NCBI GenBank assembly: GCA_007694005.1
Contig: RECN01000086.1
Span: 106,095-158,957, forward strand
Origin: Spirochaetaceae bacterium
Lineage (GTDB): Bacteria; Spirochaetota; Spirochaetia; DSM-27196; SKKC01
Length of the DNA stretch: 52,863 nt
Direction of reading: 5' to 3'
Part shown: positions 10,365-18,561 of the stretch, one piece after another
Position numbering within the stretch: the first letter of the stretch is position 1
How the letters are laid out: the number at the start of each line of letters is the position of its first letter
The notes under the pieces: generated by a model
Database searches by the model: none
What the model was told of the DNA's origin: nothing
Seen by the model: the letters and a program-made list of their open reading frames with translations, nothing else
Program-made: the position numbers and the translations under genes

Positions 10365-11126
10365 ATGATAAAAATTAAAAACTCAAGGCAGATCGAGGGC
10401 ATCAGAGAATCCTGCCGACTTCTCGCGGACGTCCTCGATACCGCTGAAACGCTGATTGTGGAAGGCGCCATTCCGCTTGAGATCGACGCTGCAGTACAGA
10501 AGATGATAGAAGATGGCGGCGGACGCCCCGCTTTCCTCGGCTATCACGGATTTCCGGCAAGTCTGTGTTTCTCGGTGAACGAAGCGGTTATCCACGGCAT
10601 CCCGGGCCGGGATGCTCTGAAATCGGGAGATATCGTGAGCATCGACTGCGGAATCGAACTCAATGGTTTTTACAGTGATTCTGCCCATACCGTAGCGGTC
10701 GGGAATGTCTCTCCAGCAATTGAGGCACTCATGAAAACCGCCGAGCAGAGCCTGTATCTCGGTATCACGGCCGCGCAGCCCGGCAACCGGCTTAAGGATA
10801 TCTCACGGGCTATCTACGATCACAATCACGCGCAGCACTATGGGCTGGTTCGCCCCTACGGTGGGCACGGTGTTGGTCTTGCGCTCCACGAAGATCCGCA
10901 TATAAGTAACTTTGTCGGAAGAGGGCCGAATCCTCGATTAAAACCCGGAATGGTGATCGCCATAGAACCCATGGTTAATCTCGGTGGCGACGACATAACC
11001 GTTCTCGATGATGACTGGACGGTCGTGACAGCTGACGGTTCGGTGTCGGTTCACTATGAACACACCGTAGCGATCACGGTCGACGGCCCGGAGATTCTGA
11101 CGGTTCGGAGAAAATTCCGTACATGA
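10365..11126 (+). CDS. map: Methionine aminopeptidase, type I
   Basis: Removes the initiator Met from new proteins. 253 residues, the usual bacterial length. The five metal ligands can be placed: Asp94 (SIDCGIELNGFYSD), Asp105, His168 (PYGGHGVGLALHEDP), Glu201 (GMVIAIEPMVNLGG) and Glu232 (VHYEHTVAIT). No zinc-finger extension is present, so it is the short type Ia form. The 5' end of the coding region is AT-rich (ATGATAAAAATTAAAAAC), favouring an unfolded start. Confidence 0.97.
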   Translation: MIKIKNSRQIEGIRESCRLLADVLDTAETLIVEGAIPLEIDAAVQKMIEDGGGRPAFLGYHGFPASLCFSVNEAVIHGIPGRDALKSGDIVSIDCGIELNGFYSDSAHTVAVGNVSPAIEALMKTAEQSLYLGITAAQPGNRLKDISRAIYDHNHAQHYGLVRPYGGHGVGLALHEDPHISNFVGRGPNPRLKPGMVIAIEPMVNLGGDDITVLDDDWTVVTADGSVSVHYEHTVAITVDGPEILTVRRKFRT

Positions 11127-11176
11127 CTGGATAATAATCCGCTTCTTTTCGTATGTTCTGTATGGAGACCCGTAAT

Positions 11177-12688
11177 ATGAGCAAAAATCGATTTTTCTAC
11201 TCGCGCAAGATTCTCTTTACCAACCTGGTACTCTCCGGAGTCATAGTGGGCTTCGTGTTGTCCATGGTCCTGTTCAGCTGTTCAACCGCCGTTGAGCCGC
11301 CTTCGGCGGTTCAGGCTCAGCAGGATTCAGGTGAGCGCAGACAGACGCCTGTAATCGACGCACAGGGCCTTCAGGACAGTTTCCGGGCGACCGTGGAACG
11401 CATTCTGCCGACCGTCGTGCAGATTGAGATCATCGAGATCACACAGGGAGCGCCGCAGGGTGGCGGAGGTGCAGCACCCTGGTTCGACTTCTTCTTTGGT
11501 GAGCCCGAGGATGACGGGTCGACGCCGACACCGGAGTTCAGGAATCCCGGTCTTGGAAGCGGAGTGATTGTCCGCCGCGACGGTGACACCTATTACGTGT
11601 TGACGAACGACCACGTGGTTTCGAATGCTGATGAAATATCGGTCACCCTTGACGATCTTCGTGAGTTCCACGGGCAGGTCGTCGGCACCGACCCGCGTCG
11701 TGACCTGGCTCTCGTTTCATTCGAGACCGATGAGCCGGACATCCTTGTCGCACCGCTCGGTGACTCCAGTCAGCTGCACGTCGGTGACTGGGTACTCGCT
11801 ATGGGTAGCCCGTTTGGATTCCAGAGTACCGTTACCGCCGGGATCGTAAGCGCAACCGGCCGCATGGGCGGTCCGCAGGGAAATATCAGCGACTTCATAC
11901 AGACAGACGCCGCCATAAACCGTGGAAACAGCGGCGGTCCACTCGTCAATCTTGCAGGCGAAGTGGTAGGCATCAATACCTGGATCACCAGCCAGACTGG
12001 CGGAAGCATGGGACTTGGATTCTCGATTCCCATCAATAACGCCCGGCGCGCGATCGACCAGTTCATAGAAACCGGGGAGGTCGAGTACGGCTGGCTCGGC
12101 GTCAGTATTCCCGATACCTCGTCAGAAGTGCTTGAAGAGCTCGGGCTTTCGCGCACACTCGGCGCCATGATACATAATGTCTTCCGTGGCAGCCCTGCCT
12201 GGGAGCACGGCCTGCTGCCAGGTGATTACGTCACATCCGTTAACGGCGCGCGCGTGCGGACACCGCAGGAGCTCACGCTTCTTGTTGGAGACCTGATCGC
12301 AGGTGATGAAGCGGAGTTTGACGTGATACGGCTTGGCGAACGCATGACCTTTACGGTCACCATAGGCAGACGCGACGATGATCAGGCTGTCCTCAGCGCA
12401 CAGGGTAATCTCTGGCCTGGACTGCGCATACAGTCTCTTACCGATGCCGTACGGCGAAGTTTCAGCATACCTTCGGGAGATGATGGTGTCGTTATTGCAG
12501 CGGTGGAAAGCCGCACGCCGGCCGCAGATGCAGGGCTCCGGCGGGGCGACGTCATAACAGCCGTCAACGGTGAAGACACTTCAGATGCCATGGATTTCTA
12601 CCGTGCCCTTGGGGCCGGAAGCGGCGCATCGATTCGTGTCGATTACGTACGAAACGGGCAAGCCCGTCAGACAACCATAAACGGCTAA
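11177..12688 (+). CDS. HtrA/DegP family serine protease, membrane-anchored or lipoprotein
   Basis: 503 residues from the ATG at 11177, which has GGAGA about eight bases upstream; the frame is open to 11153. A hydrophobic segment (LVLSGVIVGFVLSMVLFSC) ends at Cys35 in LFSC, a plausible relaxed spirochaete lipobox, so it may be a lipoprotein facing the periplasm. The trypsin-like domain carries the complete triad His146 (LTNDHVVSNADE), Asp176 (DPRRDLALVSFE) and Ser252 (INRGNSGGPLVN). Two PDZ domains follow, about residues 275-370 and 400-500. Such proteases degrade or refold damaged envelope proteins. Which HtrA subfamily (DegP, DegQ or DegS) cannot be decided here. Confidence 0.95.
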   Translation: MSKNRFFYSRKILFTNLVLSGVIVGFVLSMVLFSCSTAVEPPSAVQAQQDSGERRQTPVIDAQGLQDSFRATVERILPTVVQIEIIEITQGAPQGGGGAAPWFDFFFGEPEDDGSTPTPEFRNPGLGSGVIVRRDGDTYYVLTNDHVVSNADEISVTLDDLREFHGQVVGTDPRRDLALVSFETDEPDILVAPLGDSSQLHVGDWVLAMGSPFGFQSTVTAGIVSATGRMGGPQGNISDFIQTDAAINRGNSGGPLVNLAGEVVGINTWITSQTGGSMGLGFSIPINNARRAIDQFIETGEVEYGWLGVSIPDTSSEVLEELGLSRTLGAMIHNVFRGSPAWEHGLLPGDYVTSVNGARVRTPQELTLLVGDLIAGDEAEFDVIRLGERMTFTVTIGRRDDDQAVLSAQGNLWPGLRIQSLTDAVRRSFSIPSGDDGVVIAAVESRTPAADAGLRRGDVITAVNGEDTSDAMDFYRALGAGSGASIRVDYVRNGQARQTTING

Positions 12689-12724
12689 TCGAGCAAACGG
12701 CGATCGAGCCCGGAGAACAGACGC

Positions 12725-13333
12725 ATGTCGAAAGAATACAGCCCCTATGACCGGATACGTGACAACGCCCTGAAGCTTGCACATCAGATACAGGAAAGCG
12801 GATTCATACCGGACGTCATCTACGTATCCCTCAGGGGCGGTGCGTACATGGGGAACGTCATAAGTGAGTACTTCAAGGTTCTTAAAAAGGATGATGATCG
12901 CCCCGTGTTTTACGCCGCAGTCGTCGCCCGCAGCTACACCGACATACGCACGCAGGAGCGGGTCATGGTCGACGGCTGGACGTATCAGCCCGAGTATCTC
13001 CGAAGCGGCGACAAGGTCCTTCTTGTCGATGATATCTTTGATTCAGGGCGGACCATCAACCATCTCGTCGAGATTATTCTGGAGAAAGGTATCCCCCGCG
13101 ACGACATAAAGATTGCAGTTCACGACTACAAGATTCGCACCTTCAAGCAGGACATTATGCCGATCAAGCCCGACTTTTACAGTCGAAAGCACGTCATAGA
13201 GTCACCGGAGGACGACAACTGGATACACTACCTGAGCCATGAGCTTGTCGGTCTGACAGCCGAAGAAATCAGGGCCCAGTACAAGGACCCTGAAGTCGCA
13301 GATATTCTGTTACGTCTGTTCGGCTACGCCTGA
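12725..13333 (+). CDS. Purine-type phosphoribosyltransferase (hypoxanthine/xanthine/guanine PRTase-like)
   Basis: 202 residues with a type I PRTase fold. The PRPP-binding signature VLLVDDIFDSGRT ends at residue 110, with the acidic pair Asp102-Asp103. DVIYVSLRGGAYMG matches the pyrophosphate-binding loop of the xanthine-guanine type. Such enzymes attach ribose 5-phosphate from PRPP to free purine bases. The exact base preference cannot be read from sequence. GGAGAA precedes the start. The gene converges on the minus-strand lipoprotein gene with four bases between the stops and no visible terminator. Confidence 0.8.
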   Translation: MSKEYSPYDRIRDNALKLAHQIQESGFIPDVIYVSLRGGAYMGNVISEYFKVLKKDDDRPVFYAAVVARSYTDIRTQERVMVDGWTYQPEYLRSGDKVLLVDDIFDSGRTINHLVEIILEKGIPRDDIKIAVHDYKIRTFKQDIMPIKPDFYSRKHVIESPEDDNWIHYLSHELVGLTAEEIRAQYKDPEVADILLRLFGYA

Positions 13334-13337
13334 ACGG

Positions 13338-14540
13338 CTACTCCCGACGCCAGATAAAGTCCCCGTTCTCCGGCTGTCCCCGCCAGAGACCACGTCCGGG
13401 GGCTCCGAGGAAAACGAGCGGTCCGGCGAGACCACGGGCGGAACCATTCTGATCAACGACGATGCGAGCTACAGCCCGCCCGGCAATCTGTGTCGTAAGA
13501 TAGTTGCCGCTTCGGCCGATCAGGACGCGCCCCGAACCTTCTGGTGTGATGCTCTGGAACTCATCGGCTTCTCCCTCGAATAGACCGTTCGACATCGTGC
13601 CGGCAAGAACGTACTCGGTGCTACCGATCGTCAGAAATCCAATGCTCGTGAACTGCACCGCCGTGCTCGAGTCCTCCGGTGTCGTTTCGTCGGTCCTGGT
13701 CCAGTTGGTACTGACCGTGAGGTCACCGCTGCCAACGTACAGCCTGCCTTTACCGGCGATCCAGAGTTCGTCGTCGTTTCCACGAACCTGCATGTCACGG
13801 AAGGTGCTGGACGTACTCCCTGGAACCGTGACTGCCGTCATGCCAGTGAGGAGGTTCGTGTCGCCGCCTCTGAAAAGCTGGGCCGTAGTCAGAACGTAGA
13901 TGTTGCCATCGAAGTTTTCAACAGCGTATATGGTGCCCCGATTGTCAGCAGCGCCCAGGCCGTCCACTTCCGTGCCGTCCGAGTTGAGCAGCCGTGAACC
14001 CACCGTTTCGTCCGGCCGTGTGGCCGAAACGACGAACGTTTCGCCGACACCATCTACCTCTACCGCAAAAACCCTGAGTACATCAGCCGCGACCAGCGCG
14101 TCACCGTCACCGTCGATGCGAGTCCAGCCGCCAGCGGCTGTTTCACCATCCGCTGGCCGCGCGTACACGTTTCCGTCGTACACGGCGTAGATCTCACCGT
14201 CCACAAGCGCCATGGAATCAAGCGTCTGGCGCGAAGCGGAGGTCGGCGGAGAGATACGGCTCCAATTTTGCAGGTTCGCCTCCGAAGCATCCTCAGCCGT
14301 CCTGACCCAGAGGCTTGAACCACCGGCAAAATACCGGCCTGTGCTGCCATCTTCGTGAAAAACGAGGGCATGTATAGAACCATTGGTCGGGAAGCCGCGG
14401 TCCTCGTCGACCGGTATTTCCTGCTCGAGACTCGCGAAGAGGCCGACCTCGTGGGTGCAGGCCGAAAGGGCGACAAGAAGCGCCGCGGCGACAGCCGTCA
14501 GCCTGTAGAGCGTGTTTCGTTTCGTTGCTGTGTTCATCAT
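13338..14540 (-). CDS. Predicted surface lipoprotein, beta-propeller-like
   Basis: 400 residues from the ATG at 14540, preceded by AGGAG with a 10-base spacer. The frame is open a little further, to 14567. The signal sequence ends in ALLVALSAC, a good lipobox with Cys28 as lipid-attachment site. The rest is rich in beta strands, Thr, Gly and Asp. It has repeated short segments such as DGEIYAVYDGNVYARPADG and DGNIYVLTTAQLF that suggest propeller blades. No known catalytic motif. It lies directly downstream of the outer-membrane protein gene on the same strand, so the two probably form a small envelope operon. Function unknown. Confidence 0.7.
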   Translation of the reverse strand: MMNTATKRNTLYRLTAVAAALLVALSACTHEVGLFASLEQEIPVDEDRGFPTNGSIHALVFHEDGSTGRYFAGGSSLWVRTAEDASEANLQNWSRISPPTSASRQTLDSMALVDGEIYAVYDGNVYARPADGETAAGGWTRIDGDGDALVAADVLRVFAVEVDGVGETFVVSATRPDETVGSRLLNSDGTEVDGLGAADNRGTIYAVENFDGNIYVLTTAQLFRGGDTNLLTGMTAVTVPGSTSSTFRDMQVRGNDDELWIAGKGRLYVGSGDLTVSTNWTRTDETTPEDSSTAVQFTSIGFLTIGSTEYVLAGTMSNGLFEGEADEFQSITPEGSGRVLIGRSGNYLTTQIAGRAVARIVVDQNGSARGLAGPLVFLGAPGRGLWRGQPENGDFIWRRE

Positions 14541-14566
14541 TATAGCTAATCTCCTGAAACGTCGCA

Positions 14567-15217
14567 TTAGAAGCTGTACCGTGCGCCGAAGCTCAGCTCA
14601 AGAAAGTTCCCGAAGCGACTGTCGGATGGCGGCGGTGTGCGATCGCTGTTCGTGTAGAACTGAGGCACCCAGAACCAGTTTGTGTTCATACCGAAGGCCC
14701 AGTCCTCGGTGTAGCGCCAGTATGCGCCGCCGCCGAGAGACAGAACGGGTCCAACGTAGGTGTTTCCTGAAAGCCCGGTGAAACTGATTCCCGTTCCGAC
14801 ACTGAGCGGAAACTCAAAGGGGAATGCACTGATCAGGTAGTTTGCCTCGAAGGTGATCGGTACGACGTACAAAGTGCGTTCGTTCACGCTGTTCATGAAC
14901 GAACCCGTAACGCGTCCGCCGAGACTCCATTCGTTGTTCAGAAAGCCATGCCACGCGAGCGATCCCGTTCCACCGGATGCTCTGAGGTTCATTTCGGTGT
15001 TCGCGTTAAAAAACCCGTCGTTCGGGTTCTGAAAGAACAGTGGAAACATGGGGCCAAGACTGATGGTGAAAAACTGGTCTCCGAGGTCGTACTGGGGCAC
15101 TACAATTTCTTCGTCAGTGATCTGAGAAGAGAGCGGAGATGCCACCAGAGCGAGGAGCAACGACACGAAGATGAAACTGGCAAGCCGCGTTTTGCGGTTC
15201 GGCAAGTAGTGCTGCAT
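14567..15217 (-). CDS. Outer-membrane beta-barrel protein (OmpA/OprF-like small barrel)
   Basis: 216 residues from the ATG at 15217. I prefer it to the upstream 15322 because a normal signal peptide follows (LASFIFVSLLLALVASPLSS) and the longer form would run through the folD promoter region. The mature part alternates aromatic and polar residues in strand-like stretches (SLGGGAYWRYTEDWAFGMN). It ends in LELSFGARYSF, a C-terminal aromatic residue as expected for a BamA-inserted barrel. The size suits an eight-stranded barrel. No Shine-Dalgarno is seen, and a putative promoter lies only 10 bases upstream of the ATG. Confidence 0.7.
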   Translation of the reverse strand: MQHYLPNRKTRLASFIFVSLLLALVASPLSSQITDEEIVVPQYDLGDQFFTISLGPMFPLFFQNPNDGFFNANTEMNLRASGGTGSLAWHGFLNNEWSLGGRVTGSFMNSVNERTLYVVPITFEANYLISAFPFEFPLSVGTGISFTGLSGNTYVGPVLSLGGGAYWRYTEDWAFGMNTNWFWVPQFYTNSDRTPPPSDSRFGNFLELSFGARYSF

Positions 15218-15227
15218 AATAGTTGTG

Positions 15228-15257
15228 AGTGTATCACCTGGACCGCTTCTTGGCCAA
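15228..15257 (-). promoter_or_regulatory. Putative promoter of the beta-barrel gene, very close to its ATG
   Basis: On the minus strand, TTGGCC (15252-15257) and TACACT (15228-15233) are separated by 18 bases. The -10 element is 10 bases from the ATG at 15217. If used, the transcript would start about three to five bases before the start codon, in keeping with the absence of a Shine-Dalgarno. The -35 match is moderate. Confidence 0.35.
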
Positions 15258-15320
15258 GAACACCCCGCGAAAACACCAGGCTTGCGGACAGCCTTAGTCC
15301 GTTGAAGGAAACGCACCGAC

Positions 15321-16229
15321 ATGGTATCAATTCACATGGGCGCACAGATTCTCGATGGGAAAATCACCGCAGCTGCTATTCGGGCTGAAATCGCACGCGA
15401 GGTTTCCGGACTCTCCGGACGAAAGCCCGGGCTCGGGGTCATACTGGTTGGCGACAATCCCGCAAGTCTCAGCTACGTGAAGGGCAAGGAAAAGGCCTGC
15501 GAGGAAGCCGGAATGACGAGCCGGGAAATACGTCTGCCCGCTGACGCTTCGCGCGAGGATGTGGTCGGGGCGGTCGAGAGCCTGAATGCGGCCCCCGAGA
15601 TAGATGGTATACTCGTTCAGCTTCCGCTTCCCGGTCATCTGAACGAGTCAGAAATCCTTGCGCGAATTGCACCGGATAAAGACGTCGACGGCCTGCACGT
15701 GCAGAGTCTCGGCGCGCTTCTCAAAGGTGAACCCACGTACATTCCCTGCACACCCTACGGTGTCGCCATGATGCTCTCCCACAATGGAATCAGTGTGTCC
15801 GGTAAACACGTGGTCATCGTAGGCCGCAGCACCCTGGTGGGTAAGAGCCTCGCCAACCTGCTTCTGCGGAAAGGCGATGGCGGAGACGCTACCGTGACGG
15901 TCTGTCACAGCCGCACTCCCGATCTTCGCGTACACACCCGCCAGGCGGATATCCTGGTCGCGGCGATCGGACGCCCCAATACGATCACCAGCGATATGGT
16001 CAGTCCCGGGACGGTCGTGATCGACGTCGGGGTCAACCGCGTCGACGACGCTTCAAAGAAACGCGGATACCGGCTGGTCGGCGACGTCGACTACGAGGCG
16101 GTATCAGGCATCGCCTCTGCGATCACGCCGGTTCCCGGAGGGGTGGGTCCTATGACCATCACCATGTTACTCAAAAACACCCTCGAAGCGGCAAAAATAC
16201 ACATGAAACAGGAAGGAAGGGCACACTGA
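15321..16229 (+). CDS. folD: Methylenetetrahydrofolate dehydrogenase/methenyltetrahydrofolate cyclohydrolase
   Basis: Bifunctional enzyme that converts 5,10-methylene-THF to 10-formyl-THF with NADP+. 302 residues. The active-site YVKGK gives Tyr52 and Lys56, followed by EKACEEAG. Other family marks are GILVQLPLPGHLN, DVDGLH, the Rossmann segment GRSTLVGKSLANLLL and the C-terminal PVPGGVGPMTITMLL. AAGGA is 11 bases before the ATG at 15321; a second in-frame ATG at 15336 is possible. Its product is the formyl donor for the AICAR transformylase two genes downstream. The stop overlaps the next start (TGATG). Confidence 0.97.
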   Translation: MVSIHMGAQILDGKITAAAIRAEIAREVSGLSGRKPGLGVILVGDNPASLSYVKGKEKACEEAGMTSREIRLPADASREDVVGAVESLNAAPEIDGILVQLPLPGHLNESEILARIAPDKDVDGLHVQSLGALLKGEPTYIPCTPYGVAMMLSHNGISVSGKHVVIVGRSTLVGKSLANLLLRKGDGGDATVTVCHSRTPDLRVHTRQADILVAAIGRPNTITSDMVSPGTVVIDVGVNRVDDASKKRGYRLVGDVDYEAVSGIASAITPVPGGVGPMTITMLLKNTLEAAKIHMKQEGRAH

Positions 16230-16906
16230 TGGTAACCCATACAATAGGCAGAGTAGACAATCTGGTCGCATTACAGCGGATTCTCATAAGCGTCTCGGAC
16301 AAAACCGGCCTCGAGAAGCTGGCACCGGCGCTGGTTCAGAACTGCCCCGACATCGAGATTCTTTCCACAGGAGGAACCTTCCGTGCCCTGCAGGAACTGC
16401 TTCCCGGATATGACCGCCTCCTCGATGTCGCCTCATACACCGGATCGCCGGAAACAGACGGCGGTCTCGTGAAGACACTGGACTACAAGCTGTACCTGGG
16501 TATCCTCGGTGAAGCGCATAATCCCCACCATCAGCAGGATCGCGAGCGCAGTGGAGCAGGGCTCATTGACGCAGTCGTGGTGAACCTCTACCCCTTCACG
16601 CAGGCAGTTGCCGAGGCTCCCGAAAACGTTGAACAGGGGCGGGGGAACATCGACATTGGTGGTGTGACGCTGCTCAGGGCCGCGGCCAAGAACTATCTGC
16701 GTGTGGCAGTGCTCTCGTCTCCCGAACAATACGAAGGTCTTGCCGACGAGCTCGCCTCACACCGCGGGGTTACGAGCCTCTCGTACCGGGCAGGCCTCGC
16801 ACAGCACGCGTTTTCCGTAACGGCTTCGTACGATGCGGCGATTTCGGACTGGTTCGCCGGGAAGTCGGCAACCGACCTCGCTGAAGGGTACCTGAGCAAT
16901 GGCTAA
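16229..16906 (+). CDS. purH: IMP cyclohydrolase (N-terminal half of PurH as a separate gene)
   Basis: 225 residues equal to the MGS-like N-terminal domain of bifunctional PurH. It begins with the beta strand and loop ILISVSDKTGLEKLA, followed by EILSTGGTFRAL, TDGGLVKTLDYKLYLGIL and GNIDIGGVTLLRAAAKN. The domain closes the ring of FAICAR to form IMP. In most bacteria it is fused to AICAR transformylase. Here a stop codon follows and the transformylase is encoded by the next gene, overlapping by eight bases in another frame. Both halves keep their motifs, so this is a functional split and not decay. The gene symbol is for the half corresponding to PurH residues about 1-200. Confidence 0.88.
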   Translation: MVTHTIGRVDNLVALQRILISVSDKTGLEKLAPALVQNCPDIEILSTGGTFRALQELLPGYDRLLDVASYTGSPETDGGLVKTLDYKLYLGILGEAHNPHHQQDRERSGAGLIDAVVVNLYPFTQAVAEAPENVEQGRGNIDIGGVTLLRAAAKNYLRVAVLSSPEQYEGLADELASHRGVTSLSYRAGLAQHAFSVTASYDAAISDWFAGKSATDLAEGYLSNG

Positions 16907-18143
16907 ACTCAGCAGCATGTACCGGGAGATCACGAAGGATGCCTTTGCGCCCCGCATAAGCCTGACCATGCACCTTGACGGTGGTGACCAGACCCTGCAC
17001 TACGAAAAGGTTACCTGGGATATCGAAGGCAGCGAGATGGGGCTGCGCTACGGTGAGAACCCCGACCAGCCTGCGGCCCTCTACCGCCTCGCGAACGGAA
17101 ACCTCCGCCTCGGCGACGTGGAAACCGTTCAGCCGGGCATGGGTCTCGCCTCGGAAGCGGAGCTGCTGCAAAGCGGCAAGCATCCCGGCAAAATCAACAT
17201 TACCGACGCCGACGCCGCCCTCGGCATTCTTCGCTATTTTGGCGACCGCCCGGCTACCGTCATCATCAAACACAATAATCCCTGTGGTGTCGCGCTCGGT
17301 AACGATGCGGCCCACAGTTACACGCGTGCGTACAACGCTGACCGCATTGCTGCTTTTGGCGGGGCAGTCGGCATTAACTGCACAATCGACGCGGAAACAG
17401 CCCGTCGCATAGCCGACGCGTACACCGAAGTAGTCGTTGCCCCCGATTACACCCCCGAAGCCCTCGATGTGTTCGCTACCCGGAAGAACCTGAGAGTCAT
17501 GCGCGTAAAGGCCATGGACAGGCTGGAAGCATACGAACCTTTGCGGGTCGTCGACATAAAGTCGCTGATGGATGGGGGGCTCGTGCTGCAGTGGAGTTTT
17601 CAGCCGAAGCGTTTGACCGCTGCAGAGCTCGTTCCTGCGTCTACCGAACGGAAAGGGGAGGTCTTCACCGTACAACGGGCTCCGACCGATGCCGAACAGC
17701 GCGACATGATTTTTGGCTGGTTCGTTGAAGCCGGCGTTACCAGCAACTCGGTTCTATACGTAAAAGATGAAGCAACGGTCGCCATAGGCACCGGAGAGCA
17801 GGATAGAGTCGGCGTAGCGGAGATCGCACGGGATAAGGCATACCGCAAGGCACCGGAGCGCCTTGCCGTTGAAATGCACGGCACCGTGTACGCGGAGCTC
17901 TCCGAATTACAGCGTTCTGCGGTCGACGAGCGGGTCGCCGAAGAACGCGCTGGCCTTCTCGGGAGCTGCATGGTCAGCGATGCATTTTTCCCCTTTCGCG
18001 ACGGTATCGACGTGGGACTACGCGAAGGGGTAAAGGCCGTACTGCAGCCTGGAGGATCGCTTCGTGATTTCGAGTCGATTGAAGCGTGTAACGAACACGA
18101 AGCGACCATGTGTTTTACCGGACAACGAAGCTTCAGACATTGA
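16899..18143 (+). CDS. purH: AICAR transformylase (C-terminal half of PurH as a separate gene)
   Basis: 414 residues. Formylates AICAR with 10-formyl-THF. After about 47 residues of N-terminal extension come LRYGENPDQPAALYR, the catalytic pair Lys124-His125 in IIKHNNPCGVAL, and RAYNADRIAAFGGAVG. Near the end are SDAFFPFRDGID, VLQPGGSLRD and the terminal FTGQRSFRH, all characteristic of AICARFT. It overlaps the IMP cyclohydrolase gene by eight bases, which favours translational coupling. Separate AICARFT and cyclohydrolase proteins are known in some bacteria and probably associate. Confidence 0.92.
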   Translation: MAKLSSMYREITKDAFAPRISLTMHLDGGDQTLHYEKVTWDIEGSEMGLRYGENPDQPAALYRLANGNLRLGDVETVQPGMGLASEAELLQSGKHPGKINITDADAALGILRYFGDRPATVIIKHNNPCGVALGNDAAHSYTRAYNADRIAAFGGAVGINCTIDAETARRIADAYTEVVVAPDYTPEALDVFATRKNLRVMRVKAMDRLEAYEPLRVVDIKSLMDGGLVLQWSFQPKRLTAAELVPASTERKGEVFTVQRAPTDAEQRDMIFGWFVEAGVTSNSVLYVKDEATVAIGTGEQDRVGVAEIARDKAYRKAPERLAVEMHGTVYAELSELQRSAVDERVAEERAGLLGSCMVSDAFFPFRDGIDVGLREGVKAVLQPGGSLRDFESIEACNEHEATMCFTGQRSFRH

Positions 18144-18148
18144 GGCAA

Positions 18149-18177
18149 TTGCCGCGGCGCCCGCCCGGCATTATACT
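18149..18177 (+). promoter_or_regulatory. Putative promoter after purH
   Basis: TTGCCG (18149-18154), a 17-base spacer and TATACT (18172-18177) lie just after the AICAR transformylase stop. The predicted start site is near 18184, directly at the AGGAGAG that precedes the ATG at 18201, so the leader would be only about 17 bases. It would drive the three envelope genes independently of the purine genes. Confidence 0.5.
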
Positions 18178-18200
18178 TCGAACAGGAGAGAAGTACCGTA

Positions 18201-18542
18201 ATGAATGAAATAGTCCCAACTGATACACTTGCACGGAATGCCACCCGGGCCTTAGGCGGAATTGGCGGCGGCGGTGCGCTCCTGATCCTCGGCGTTGCAG
18301 CCGGGTCGCCCATAGGTGGCATAATCGGCATTGCGCTGGCGCTCGGCGGAGCAGCAATTGCAAAATCGTCCCCCGAAGACCGCGTAGCCGGAGGCGTCAT
18401 GGCTGCAGCAGGAATTGTTACCGGCCTGGCCGCACTCGGCATCGGAGGAGGAGGTCTGCTCTCCCTCGGTGGGCTCGGGCTGCTGGGATATGGCGGATAT
18501 AACCTGTACAAGTTTCTGAAGGGCATGCAGAGTCGTCGTTGA
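18201..18542 (+). CDS. Small glycine-rich membrane protein
   Basis: 113 residues, almost entirely hydrophobic and glycine-rich. There are probably three helical hairpin segments: about 18-55 (GGGALLILGVAAG, IIGIALALGGAAI), 62-85 (GGVMAAAGIVTGLAALGIGG) and 86-104. The C terminus is basic (LKGMQSRR). No family is recognised. AGGAGAG stands 10 bases before the ATG. It precedes the LapA-like gene by 19 bases, so both may act in the inner membrane. Confidence 0.65.
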   Translation: MNEIVPTDTLARNATRALGGIGGGGALLILGVAAGSPIGGIIGIALALGGAAIAKSSPEDRVAGGVMAAAGIVTGLAALGIGGGGLLSLGGLGLLGYGGYNLYKFLKGMQSRR

Positions 18543-18561
18543 GCACGTACCTGGAGGTATT

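Noticed and set aside
15218..15320. Purine or folate riboswitch upstream of folD
   Set aside because: Only about 100 bases shared with a divergent gene; no recognisable conserved core or terminator.
16770..18526. Two minus-strand open frames of about 300 codons opposite the AICAR transformylase gene
   Set aside because: Low-complexity Ser/Pro/Arg composition and no start signals; the plus strand has clear purH motifs.
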